Assembly: GCA_003344405.1 (NCBI GenBank)
Contig: NOWV01000162.1
Span: 115,824-179,823, forward strand
Source of the DNA: Trichoplax sp. H2
Taxonomy: Eukaryota; Placozoa; Uniplacotomia; Trichoplacea
DNA: 64,000 nucleotides
Reading direction: 5' to 3'
The notes beneath the pieces were generated by a model, which was given only the letters and a program-made list of their open reading frames with translations, was not told where the DNA came from and did not search any database. The first letter of the stretch is position 1. Each line of letters starts with the position of its first letter. This document shows, in pieces, positions 52,308 to 64,000 of the stretch. Position numbers and translations under genes: made by a program.

Positions 52308-55300
52308 ATGGTTCAAACTTCAAGCATATCACGAATCGGATATGTAATTATCTTGCTTCTGGTTTGTCATTCTGCTAGCAACGTCCAAGGGAAAGAGTGA
52401 GTTCATTGATTTTATAGCTTAAGTATTTCTACATAAAAATTCTCTTTAGAAGTCAGAAATGAATTTATAGAAATGATTTTTATGTAATATTGACGAAAAT
52501 TGGAGATACGTTTCTGAATAGTTGACCGACCAGAATCATAGTCTAATTAACCGTTAACCAATATTCACTGTAGTTGGGGCATTTTCGTTAATGCTCTGAA
52601 ATTACCAGAATTTAGTTAATTTTAGCTGTTGTTATTTTAGCCGTAAAGCTTTTCTTTCGAGATATGATAAAAGAAAGTAGTATTCCCAAAAATTGGATTC
52701 TGTTTGCTTTGTAGAGCGAAATTCTTAAAGATTTGTTCTTTAACTTAATCTGATTTCGTCTCATTTATTAATTACCATATTTTCGGATACTCTTTCTAGT
52801 AGACTTTAAATTTCGTAGCTTAAACGTCTTATATATCGCTGTAAAAGTCTTCGCATTATTCATCATACTGGTAATGTTCAGGCAATTATAGAAATAGATA
52901 TAGCATCCATCATTTCTCAGATCTTTTGACTGTCTTTTAGATAGTAGAAACAGTAGTCCAACTAACAGAAGCGAATTCATGTAGGCAGAGGGTTCGATTT
53001 TCGTATTTAGAAATTATTTCTTAATGCTCGATATAGAATGAGTAGCTACAATAGTCCCGTTTAAACTTAAAGAACCGTATACACTGATTAAGAGTATAAA
53101 TAATGATCACTAGCTTCCGTTAATTTTAATTAATACTTGCAGCCTAGACAATCGTGATTGAATTCATTAAATGATTACCGTACATCTTACGGACACAGTA
53201 TGTGGTTAATTTTTTGGCAAAACAGTTAGTAAATAACTATGATGATGTATCGTATCAAGTATAACAGATAGTTGATAAGGGCATTTAAAATTAATAGCTA
53301 GTATAAAAATATTTCTTATGCCTTTTAGTTCACTCCTGGAAAAAGTTGCAAATTTTCAGTATTTAGTATTTACTATTAGCCCTGCGCTTGCGATGCGATA
53401 TAATGCCTGAAATCGTAGCTCTATAGAACGAATAGTCAAAAGAACTAACATTATAGATAGTTATCCTTAAGCAAAATGGAATTGCCAGGGGAATAATGTT
53501 AAAGTCTATATTATAGCCACGTTATTTCTGTCAATTTATAGATAATAGTACTCATTTTTTGATTCAATTAGAAGTCTATACATGACAGTCGTGTTTACAA
53601 TCTTGTCTATATATTTCAATAGCTTCAAAAAATTAAGTTAGAGCAGTTTACTTTTCTATTTCAGTAGCAACACTGTAGCAGATAGAGAAGACCTTCTCTA
53701 TCTTGTAGCCAAGTTGAGGCAGGGCTAATGACTGAAAAAAATTACTTTTTTAACCATTGTACAAATTGTCTAGTGCAACATTTTTGCTATCACGTGCAGG
53801 TTATATGGCAAATTATTGATAGCGTGCATGGCTATTTAAGACAATACAATCTCGATATGATCAATTAAATATTGAAAGTTTTCAGAATATGACAAAAAAA
53901 GAAATTACAGCAGCACTTTTAGTAAAAGCAATTCACAAAGTACAAGCTCAGTAGAATTTTTTAGAAATTCCGGTCAATTAATTAGGAACTGCTGACACAG
54001 CTTATAGATCGTATTGGTGACTGAAGAAAATCACTGTTGCTAGAGTACCATGCTCTACGCGTATTGTTAGCTTTATTAACTGTAACAAACGCTAAGTACA
54101 GTATACTAACTGGATTTAATTTAGCCATGGGAAACTACATAAGATCGTATGATTACTAAAATTGTACCAAATTGTCACGAAGGCTTTCAGCCATTGTCAC
54201 CGTGTTAAATTGACTAAGATGGACTTTATTTTACTAAAGTTCGAGTAATAATCCTTATAATTTTATTCTTGATTGCAAAGCCTTGAGTATCATAGTATAA
54301 AATTTGTACAAGTATCGTATTCTTTCATTCATGACATGTAGTATGTATAGCTTAAATTTCGTTTTTGTTTGCCAAAACTACCTGATCTGTGACTAGATGT
54401 TATTTTTCATTCAGGAAATAGAATCTTTTGTTTCCAAATGATGCAGCAAATAAGTTACGGTACTTTATCAAATACAGATAAAATAGAATTGATTCGCTTT
54501 GTGATATGCAGTATTTGTCAACTAGAAACGAATCTTGAGGGTCGGAAATGGAATAGTTATAATGTGATAGCGTTATGATAAATTCGTATATATTTGAATA
54601 TTATTAGTCTATGAATTATTCCGTAAAATTAATACTTTAACGTAGCCTTGAATAATGAATGAAATGGATGGAAAGTCTAGTGTAGTCGTCATAGTTTATT
54701 TGGCTAGTTCTGTAATGAATTTCTATTTTCTTCGAAAAAAACGTGATCGTTAACAGTATTATTAGAAATTATTGACGTCATAACTGCAATTTTATTGACG
54801 AATATGAAATTCCTTACAGTTTGTCTCATTTGTACGGCGATTTTGTTGTTATTTAAAGCTAGTGAATGATATTGATTAGAGTAGAGAATATGCGCTTACA
54901 ATAAGTCGTTAATGAGGCGTTGTAGTTAGCATTTATTGAGTGCATTGTATTATCACGCTACGCTAATTTATGTGGGCATAGTTAGACCATCGTCATCTGT
55001 ACACTTTAACAAAGGTTGTTTAAGCGCTCTTTATTAGGTAGATACGCTTAGATTATTATAAATTGTGGACTAGATTTCTAACATGACTAGGGAGGGTACC
55101 GAGAGAACGGATAGGATTCGGTAAAAAAATGCAGTCTTATTTGACAGCTACCTTTGTCCTTTTGGTAAGTGTACTGTATACGATAGATCATTGGAGATCA
55201 ATTGATATTGATGAACAATTGTAATCGAATAGATAATTCTTATTCCTTTTCCTTAGCCAATACCAAGTGTATGGGTAATTTGGAAGATGGAAGTTAATTG

Positions 55301-58300
55301 GTCCTAATGCTAATGATAATATATAACAAAAACTAGATAGATTAATACGCATATCTTCATGATATGCTGACGACTTGGGTTATATTATCGGTCTAAAGGT
55401 CAATACTAGTAGAGATGAACATACGTATTGCGATGCCATCACGAGATGGATTACTTTAAATAGCTTAACAATCTTAAATCTTGGTTCAGCTCATAATATC
55501 TTTATTATTGAATGAATCATCCTGTGCAACTTACGATTCTTACAGTTAGTTATGTGAACATCTTGAAACCTGAAAGTTTGAAGCAATGAATTAGATAGAT
55601 TTTACAGTCACTGTGACAAATTTGAAAATCTCTTGGAAGTACAACAACTGACAGGCACTGCAGCTATTTAGTAACGTTTTGTCTTGTAAATGATATAGTA
55701 TGCTGTTCTGTCTGTTCATGAGGCCTTGAATAGGTATAGCGATGCCGTAGATGTATGGTATACAGTGTATCCATGCTGGTATCGACGTAAAATATAATCA
55801 TTTATAACCCTATTATTATCTGGCTTTCAATAATTTGATATTACGTCGATAGCATACGTGTAATGTTGGAAAAGAATAGCTCATTTCTTTAACAAGCCTA
55901 TAATGTACTAAGTATTGGATTTAATCGATGCGATTCTATCGTCTAGACTACGTGTATCGGTGTTTTATTGAATTTGCAATCGATGATCGTGTTTGCTGCC
56001 GTTTTTTATATTTATATTCTAATTAAAATGATTTATCGGTAGGACCAGATCTGAAGATGAAGATAAACAATCGATTATGATACTATCCCGCCAGAAATGG
56101 TGTAATGAGACGAAATACGTTAAAGAAAAGTATAATACCTCCATTACAGTTAAACATTATGCCGTGAAAACCATCTTTCGCCAGCATTATAATAGCAAAA
56201 CCGATTATATTCTCAAAGATAATGGAATTCACCTGATTGTTAACAGGTATTTCTCGACATGTTTTAGCTTTTTAATTTTCTTGAATTTTTAGGGATATGG
56301 TGGTCTTTCTGATGTTCAAGCGTAATTAATCGTTGCAACCGTTTATCGAGCCATGCTATCCATAAGACAAATTATTTTCTTTTCTATCAGGACTGAGTAT
56401 AAATCGGAAAATATTACCGTTTTTGGATTATTAAAGAAAACTATCCATAAATGTTGCCCAGGATGGCAAGGACCAAAATGTTTGCAATGTAAGTAGTCGG
56501 TCAAGCTGACAATGATATGACCGCGTAAGCAGTGTAATAGGGCTGGAGATTTTTTTATAAGTGGACAAGTACTATTGGCTTCATTTAAAAAAATGGATCC
56601 ATAGCAGTACTAATGTACCAGTATTGAACCTTTATAATACTGTCAGTTAATCGTAATTTCATCGAGAAATTGAGATACGATTTCTAAATTCTTGTTTATC
56701 GGAATTAATGCATCATTGCATTAGAGATTGCCTTACTGTCCATAAGGCACCTCTACACCGTTGCTACTGAATTATACTACAGTATATAATATAATTCACT
56801 GTACATCTAAATTGTTCTCTTTTGAATGTTAATTGCCACACTTGCACATCTAGTAAACGATTACGATTTGGACTATTTACTGCAGACATTGTCGACTATA
56901 CTTAAATATTGAAGCGTATTCCGCTAATGGAAAACCTATGTGAACCAGTGTTATGTGCATCTTGTTTTTGCCTACTGAATAAGTTTATACAATATTTTTT
57001 TGCATTCATTTTGCAGCCGAATGTCAACCGGCGTGTGTCCATGGCGCCTGCGTTGGCCCTAATAATTGCACTTGTCTAAAAGGCTATACTGGCAAGACTT
57101 GTGAAACACGTAAGAGCAGTAGCGATTAAGCTGTCTACATTCAGTCGATTGCAGACATAGAATTAATTAAACATCGATTAATATAAATGGACTATTTTAA
57201 AAGCAAGAAGTCATGGCGACCGGATTCGCGTAGGAGTGATAGTGCTGTTACCATAATGCCATTGCAGTAGTAAATGTATTCGAGACTTTCAGTTGATTGA
57301 TTTTGATTCATTGATTAAAGCAGGGAGATCGCTTTTAGCTCCCTGGCTGAAAGCCACGTGCTGCTGCAACACGTGTTAGCGGCACGTGCTTACAGTAATA
57401 CAGTACTGTACAGTTGATACTTTCAACGCTACATTGTACTGTACGGTACGGTACAGTACAATGACCGTCAGGAGCTGGGAGGAGTGCCATCGGTCCGTCG
57501 GTATAGTACGGTATCGCACTTTGCTGTATCGCTATCATGATACCCATATTATACCTAAGTTACGATACTGTAGTCTATAGTAGTCTATGTCTATACTGTA
57601 CAGTATGGCTTAGGTATCCATGACCGTTCGTTACCGTCAAGAAAAAAATTGACGTCACAAGCGAAAGCCAGCAATCTCAGCTCTCGTTTTTTATTGGCTA
57701 TAGTATAGCGTACTGTGGTACGTTCTGTAGACTATAGTCTTACTGTAGGCAGCATTTTGACCGGCCTTAGAAAAGGTTTAAAAAAAAAAAAGATATTCAC
57801 TATACCTGTGTAAAGCCAATCAATTTCAGCGAGTATTTCTAAACGCGGGCTGCCATTTTGTCCGTTTTTTTCTTAGCTGTATGCAACTCTGGCTGCTTAA
57901 ACGGAGGTACTTGCATTGGGCCAAACAAGTGTAAATGTCCAACTGAATTTACTGGCGAGATCTGTGCCATACGTAAGTCATGAGTGTCTTTTTGCCAATT
58001 GCTGTAATGTTGACTTTGCAATGGAAAGTATTGGACAGGATAGATGCCATCTTTTCCACTGCGATTAGCAAGCATACCTTAGTGTTACTTTATAGCAGCT
58101 TGGCGAAGTACGAAACATATACTATGTAGTAGTTGCAGTGGAATATCAAAATACAATGTAAAGCAGCGATCTTCTCATCTTTTTTCAAGTCGTACTATAT
58201 ACATCCATGATTATTACAGTACAGTACACTACACTTGAGGCAATCTTTTCAAGGTGACAGTCAGTGCAGTTGATTGCAATCATTGCATACCGTAGGTTTA

Positions 58301-61300
58301 CGCATATTCAATGGCTGTTGTCAAATTAATTTTTTTAAAATAGGACAGTGAGCTGAGTTAATACTGAATTAGTTCTTTGTAAATAATAAATGCCATAACT
58401 TAAAATAAGATAGGAGTACTTATCCTAGACTTCAATTTTAATCTCTTTAAGGAAATTATGGATCAAGTCTGTCTATTAGTCTGAAATAATTGAACTTGCA
58501 GGACAGTACGCACATTGACAGTATAACTTACTGTACTGTACTGTACACTATACAGTAGATCAAGCATTATAGTGCAATAATTATAATTTATTTAAATGGA
58601 CCGATTCATTCAGTCAATTTGTCATTTAAATATTGCGATGGATTGATACAAATGTATTCCATGTAGTAGATGTTATTCATTTTCTATCTTATTGGAGTGC
58701 GTACATGGTACGTGCTAATTCTTTTAATGGAGTTGAAGTAAGTGAAGTTGTTTATTTTTCTCTCAGCTCTTTGCGATTTTCCCTGCGTAAATGGAGGAAA
58801 GTGTACTGGACCAAACAAATGTACATGCGCACCCGGATTCAGTGGAGACGATTGCTCAATTAGTACGTTTATATATATATATCATATATGTCATATACAC
58901 CATACAGTACACGTATTTTTCATACAAAAAATTAAACTACAATACTAGAGTCTAAAAGTAACTACTATAGAAGTAGAAAGCTAACTGGTAAGAGTAGGAA
59001 CCATTAAAACTTTTGCAAACGTAGATGTACTCGTTCGATTGGAATTTATTCCCTTTTAAAGCTTTCAATTTTATACTTTTTATAGCATTGGTTTTACTAA
59101 TCATTCTGTAATAATATGATTATTCTAGGGATTGACATCGGCATTTGCTATCATAATTACACCAAAGGAAATTGCAGTAACCCTTACAGCAGATCTCTAT
59201 CGAAGAATGACTGTTGTAAAAAGTTTAAGGGTATGGCATGGGGAAGTCATTGTCAACCGTGTCATGGTTTCGTTGATGTTTCTTCACGTTACGACAATCA
59301 GGCCTTCATGCCGCGTGAAGTTTACACAACAGGTACTGCCTTAAAAAAGTACTTTAGAATAGATTGTTGAAAATAGAATTATTCTTATTCTTATAATAAA
59401 ATTACACATAGCACATTCATACTTGATTACGGCATCCATATTGCTATAGATCAGCTATCGTTTATCATTTGGAGTTATTAATCTTTTCGTTTGTACTAAC
59501 CTCTATTAATAACTCTACTTGCAAACGAAAGTGTTAACATTTCTCGATCATATTGTCGTAGGTGATGCCAATCTATCTATCTATCTGTATATGTACAGTA
59601 TTTCTATAGTCAGGAGATAATAATACGTATTTGTTACCAATTATGAGTGTGTTGAACATTTGGACACTATTGTAGTACCGACGGTACTGGATTAGATAGT
59701 GATTAATAGTCTAGCTTTTACACTAGCTCATTTTACATAGTAGTTTTAAATCAATAGAACTTTTTTTATATTTGTAGGTGCACCAACACACGCCGTCTAC
59801 ACTGATTCTGCAACTTGTGTTGCGTGGGGACAGTCTCATTATCAAACTTTCGATGGCACTAATTACGATTTTCATGGTCTTTGCAATTACAATTTAGTCC
59901 AAGATTGTGTCGATAATAGCTTCGCCGTTCAAACTAGATCTATTCCTTGTACTGGACTAGTAAGTTGTCCACGTAATGTAACTATTTTTATAGGAGAATC
60001 ATTGAAGGTCAAATTCGAACCGCCACAGTTAGTACGAGTTAACGGTGCATTAGTTACTGTACCTTATAGCGGCAATGGTGTAAGTATTGGCAGTCATGGT
60101 AACCATTTATACTTTTCATGTGGTCTTGGTTTTCGTGTTAAATGGGACGGTCAATCGTCTGTTTATGTTACCGTTGAAAAGACTAAAATGAATAAGTTAT
60201 GTGGTCTTTGTGGAAGCTACGATAATCAACCTAACAATGACTTTACTACTAGTACCAGTACTGTCGTTACATCTGCTGCAACGTTTGGTAATAGCTGGAA
60301 AGCGAATGAATACGGTGAATCGTGCCCTGATGTTGCCGATCGGTCATCAGCATGTCAACCCAACTCTTCTTTGGTTGCTACTGCTCAACAAGTTTGTAGT
60401 AAGATTTATTCTGACGCTTTTAAAGCCTGTCATCCCTTAGTGGCTGCGGAAGATTACTATCATTGGTGTTTAGAAGATGTTTGTTCTTGCAATGCTAGCA
60501 ACTCTTCAGTTTGTGCTTGTAATGCATTAACAGAGTATAGCCGTAAATGTGTTCGTTTAGGGGCTCGTAATCTATCTTGGCGTACACCAGATTTTTGTCC
60601 TAAACAATGTAGCTCTGGAATGATTTTCAATGAGTGTGCGTCGATGTGCCCTTTAACGTGTACCAGAAGAGCATCGAACTCCAGCCAGTGTAACAGTGAC
60701 TGCTACGATGGTTGTGAATGTCCACCAAATAAAGTTTTACATGATAGTAGTTGTATTGATGTAGCCAGTTGTCCGTGTGTCCACAACAAGCTAAATTACA
60801 TGCCTGGAGCTGTACTAAAGCAAGACTGCAATAATTGGTGAGTGTAAATTATCACTTCATAAATAGGAACTAATCGGTCGATAGAATGTCTAGTAATATC
60901 AATTGATTATTATAGATGATACGCAAATTGATAGTAATGTTATTGTCGTAAGACATACTTTTAATGTTTTAGCGAAGGCAGTATTACTGTATAGATCGTA
61001 TAGTACAGCTACTTTTCAATTGTACTGATATATTTACTCGTTACATTTTATAACTAGCACTTGTAAAGATGGCTTGTGGGAGTGTACGAAGAAAACATGC
61101 GATAGTACCTGTTCTTCACTTAGAGGTGGCAATTTTATAACGTTTGACAAGTTGCGTTACAAGTTTCATGGTAATTGTGAATACTACTTGGCGCAAGATC
61201 TTGATAAGAAATTTACAGTCACTATAAAGATTTATCCGTGTGGATTACATGATCTTTCAACGTGTACAGAATCTTTAAAGATTAAATTATCAAATGATAC

Positions 61301-64000
61301 CTTTATCTTGAAAAAGAATCAAACTGTCATGGTCAATAATCAATTAGTAACATTGCCTTACTTTACTGAAGCTGTAACAGTTAAAAGTGCGACTGCTTCT
61401 CTCATTTCTTTTCATGCAAAAATTGGATTAGAATTAACATGGAATGGTGATTCTAGTACTTATGTAACTGTAAGTTCTGCATTTTATGACAAAACTCGAG
61501 GTTTATGCGGTATTTTTAACGGTAATCAAAACGACGATTACACTACGCTAGAAGACAATGTTGAGTCATCACCGATACAATTTGCTAACACATGGAAAGT
61601 TGACAGTGCATGTCAAGATGTTGATCCTTCTGTTACAGCGCCTGACCCTTGTCAGGTATCTCTACAACGTAAAGTTCCTGCTGAAAATATGTGTAGCATT
61701 ATCAAAAATGGTGACGCCTTTACGCCTTGTCATTCTGTTGTTAATCCAGACTACTATTATGATAATTGCTTATCTGCTGTATGCAGTTGTAGTAACCAAG
61801 ATTGTTTATGCCCGGCTTTAGCTGAATATGCTAGAGAGTGCAGTATAAAAGGGATGTTATTAGACTGGAGAAATGCTAGTAACTGTATAAAGCAATGTCC
61901 TGTTGGTCAAGTTTATAATGAATGTGGATCATCTTGCGACCGAACCTGCGCTGAAATCGCTAGTGATTTGGATGTGTGTTCAAATAAGTGTACAGCTGGA
62001 TGTAGCTGTCCGTCAGGTACAGTACTTAACAATAACAATACTTGTGTAATACCTGCAGAATGCCCTTGTAGTCATCAAGGAATCACATACGAACCTGGCT
62101 CTAGGCGTAATTCAACATGTAGCAGCTGTCTATGTAGTGGAGGGCGATGGATTTGTAGCGATATAGATTGCGATAATTTATGTCCAAATAATCAAGTCTA
62201 CAGCAATTGTACCACGCTATGTGATCCCACTTGCGAAAATTTTGATCATGAATGTGTTGCTTCCAGTGTATGTACTGAAGGATGTAAATGTCCTGCTGGA
62301 CTAGTTTTAAATGAGGACACTAAAACTTGTGTAAACAGGTCTGCATGTCCTTGCCATGATGGTGGTAAGCACTACCTTCCTGGTGAGGTAATTCAGCGTG
62401 ATTGTAACAACTGTACGTGTATTGGAAAGAAATGGTCTTGTACAAAGAAAGATTGCGCTGGAATTTGTTCAGCAACTGGAGATCCGCATTATGCAACATA
62501 CGATGGGTTGCGTTATACATTTAGCGGTAAATGCAGCTATGTCCTATCGAAACCATGTAATAATAATAATTTCGAAATAACTGTCGAGAACATACCATGT
62601 GGTGTCAGTGGCTCTACATGTACAAAAGCTGTAACTATAAGTATTGGCAACATGACGATCCATCTAATGCGTGGTCGGTTAATTACCATCGATGGTGTGG
62701 AGATATCATTGCCTAAAATACAAAATAATGTTACAATTTTGAAAGCTGGTTTATTTGTCATTGTCAAATCAAGTCTTGGGTTTAGTGTTATGTGGGATGG
62801 TGCTCTTCGAGTTTACGTCCGACTTAGCCCTGATTATAAAGGATTGATGTGTGGGTTGTGTGGTAACTTTGATGGTAACGGAGGAAACGACTTGAAGTCA
62901 AGAAATAATATGCTTGAGAGTAGGGTTGACGATTTTGCAAATAGTTGGAAAGTTGATGAATCATGCAGTGATGTTGTTGAAGATATTAACAGGGATACAT
63001 GCAAAATCAATCCGCATCGCTACGATTGGGCTCATTTAAAATGCAGTATTATCAACGGACCCCTTTTCAAGTCCTGCCATGCAAAAGTTGATTCCAATGC
63101 TTTCTATAAAAGTTGCTTACAAGATGCTTGTGGATGTGACTATGGCGGCGACTGTGATTGCTTATGTACTGCAATTGCTGCCTATGCTCAGGAATGTAAT
63201 CAGAAAGGAGTACACGTGTCATGGAGATCCGAAAATTTGTGTCCAGTCCAATGTACTCATGGAACCGAATACAGTCCATGCGGAAAAATTTGTTCTACGA
63301 CAGAGCAATCTTTTCCCGATAAAGATATTTGTGGAGAATACCAATGCGTAGAAGGATGTCATTGTCCAGAAGATCATTATTTCTATAACGGAACATGTAT
63401 ATGTGACTGTTGCACACCACAACCAACTGGTACGCCTACTGCAACACCAACCCCTACTAGTACACCTACTACACCAACACCAACAAGTACACCTACTACA
63501 ACACCAACTCCAACTACTAGTAAACCTACAACAACACCAACTCCAACTCCAACAAGTAAACCTACAACAACACCTACTCCAACTAGTAAACCTACTACAA
63601 CACCAACTCCTACTAGTAAAGCTACTACAACACCAACTCCAACTAGTAAACCTACAACAACACCAACTCCAACTAGTAAACCTACAACAACACCAACACC
63701 TACTAGTAAACCTACAACAACACCAACACCAACTAGTAAACCTACTACAACACCAACTCCTACTAGTAAGCCTACTACAACACCAACTCCAACTAGTAAA
63801 CCTACTACAACACCAACTCCTACTAGTAAACCTACAACAACACCAACACCAACTAGTAAACCTACTACAACACCAACTCCTACTAGTAAACCTACTACAA
63901 CACCAACTCCAACTAGTAAACCTACTACAACACCAACTCCTACTAGTAAACCTACAACAACACCAACTCCTACTAGTAAACCTACAACAACACCAACTCC
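52308..64000 (+). CDS. Large secreted mucin-like protein: EMI, three EGF, TB-like, three VWD-C8-TIL units, Thr/Pro repeats (5' part of gene)
   Basis: Exons: 52308-52396, 56043-56246, 56391-56488, 57017-57109, 57877-57972, 58767-58862, 59129-59332, 59778-60837, 61058-64000 (cut by the window). All join in phase, about 1627 residues so far. Exon 1 is a signal peptide ([17 protein letters not shown]). Residues about 48-130 resemble an EMI domain ending [10 protein letters not shown]. Three single-exon EGF-like domains follow ([36 protein letters not shown]). Exon 7 is a TB-like domain ([32 protein letters not shown]). Three units with VWD, C8 and TIL domains begin at about 300, 655 and 1110, with signatures [21 protein letters not shown] and [10 protein letters not shown]. 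From about 63409 the protein is Thr/Pro-rich. The arrangement suits a gel-forming mucin, SCO-spondin or otogelin-like relative. Which one, and the rest of the gene, cannot be seen. Confidence 0.9.
52397..56042. other. Intron 1 of the mucin-like gene
   Basis: 3.6 kb between the signal-peptide exon and the EMI exon. No open frame of note, no recognised nested gene, mostly AT-rich sequence. Confidence 0.6.
57395..57610. repeat. GTACTGTAC-rich tract in an intron of the mucin-like gene
   Basis: Palindromic TACAGTACTGTACAG and GTACGGTACGGTACAGTACA runs between the first and second EGF exons, with TAGTCTATAGTAGTCTATG next to them. A smaller tract (ACTGTACTGTACTGTACAC) lies near 58532 in the next intron. 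Confidence 0.75.
63525..64000 (+). repeat. Coding minisatellite, 30-base unit ([10 protein letters not shown])
   Basis: About 15 units of CCTACTACAACACCAACTCC plus ACTAGTAAA run head to tail to the end of the window, each giving ten residues. Units tend to alternate between TCCAACTAGT and TCCTACTAGT, so part of the tract has a 60-base higher-order period. About half the residues are Thr or Ser, as in O-glycosylated mucin segments. The full length is unknown. Confidence 0.93.

Noticed and set aside
52980-53010. GGTTCGATTTTCG resembling a tRNA T-arm
   Set aside because: No matching acceptor, D-arm or anticodon stem around it.

Overview
This window looks like nuclear DNA of an early-branching animal, most likely a placozoan (Trichoplax/Hoilungia). 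The evidence is AT-rich sequence, genes cut into many small exons by short GT-AG introns (mostly 60-300 bases), and clearly metazoan proteins (PAR3 and a VWD/C8/TIL mucin-like protein) beside general eukaryotic ones. The phylum is inferred from gene style and content. It was not tested by a search, and all gene names come from recalled family sequences.

Layout. 1-830: 3' end of an unrecognised multi-pass membrane protein gene (+). 3051-3599: intronless PYM1, an exon-junction-complex disassembly factor (-). 3740-4860: cluster of GTACTGTAC-type palindromes and GGACCAC...GTGGTCC modules. 5031-11220: complete 26-exon cullin-2 gene (+). 12279-12382: an isolated last exon of acyl-CoA-binding protein (ACBP) type, followed at 15208-15859 by a recognisable ACBP gene lacking only its first exon (+). 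16543-18832: SNAPC1 (-), 5' exon not found. 19361-21230: decayed coding-like sequence, a 153-base tandem repeat with a near-perfect inverted repeat, and a doubtful exon. 22931-24361: intronless SEC61 alpha (-). 25264-30224: about 5 kb with no recognisable gene. 30225-38669: 15-exon PAR3 (+) with the N-terminal domain, two PDZ domains and the aPKC-site region, but no PDZ1. 41812-43420: repeat-rich block with a foldback array of seven 101-base hairpin units. 43573-48887: 21-exon TFIP11 (+) with an apparent frameshift near its start. 52308-64000: 5' part of a large secreted mucin-like gene (+), running off the window inside a Thr/Pro-rich coding minisatellite.

The genes form no pathway or operon. 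PYM1 and TFIP11 act in RNA processing, SNAPC1 in snRNA transcription, SEC61 alpha in secretion, CUL2 in ubiquitination, ACBP in lipid metabolism, PAR3 in cell polarity, and the mucin-like protein in extracellular mucus or matrix. The coordinates given for the multi-exon genes come from manual splice-site reading in which the reading phase of every exon was checked; places where this failed are stated.
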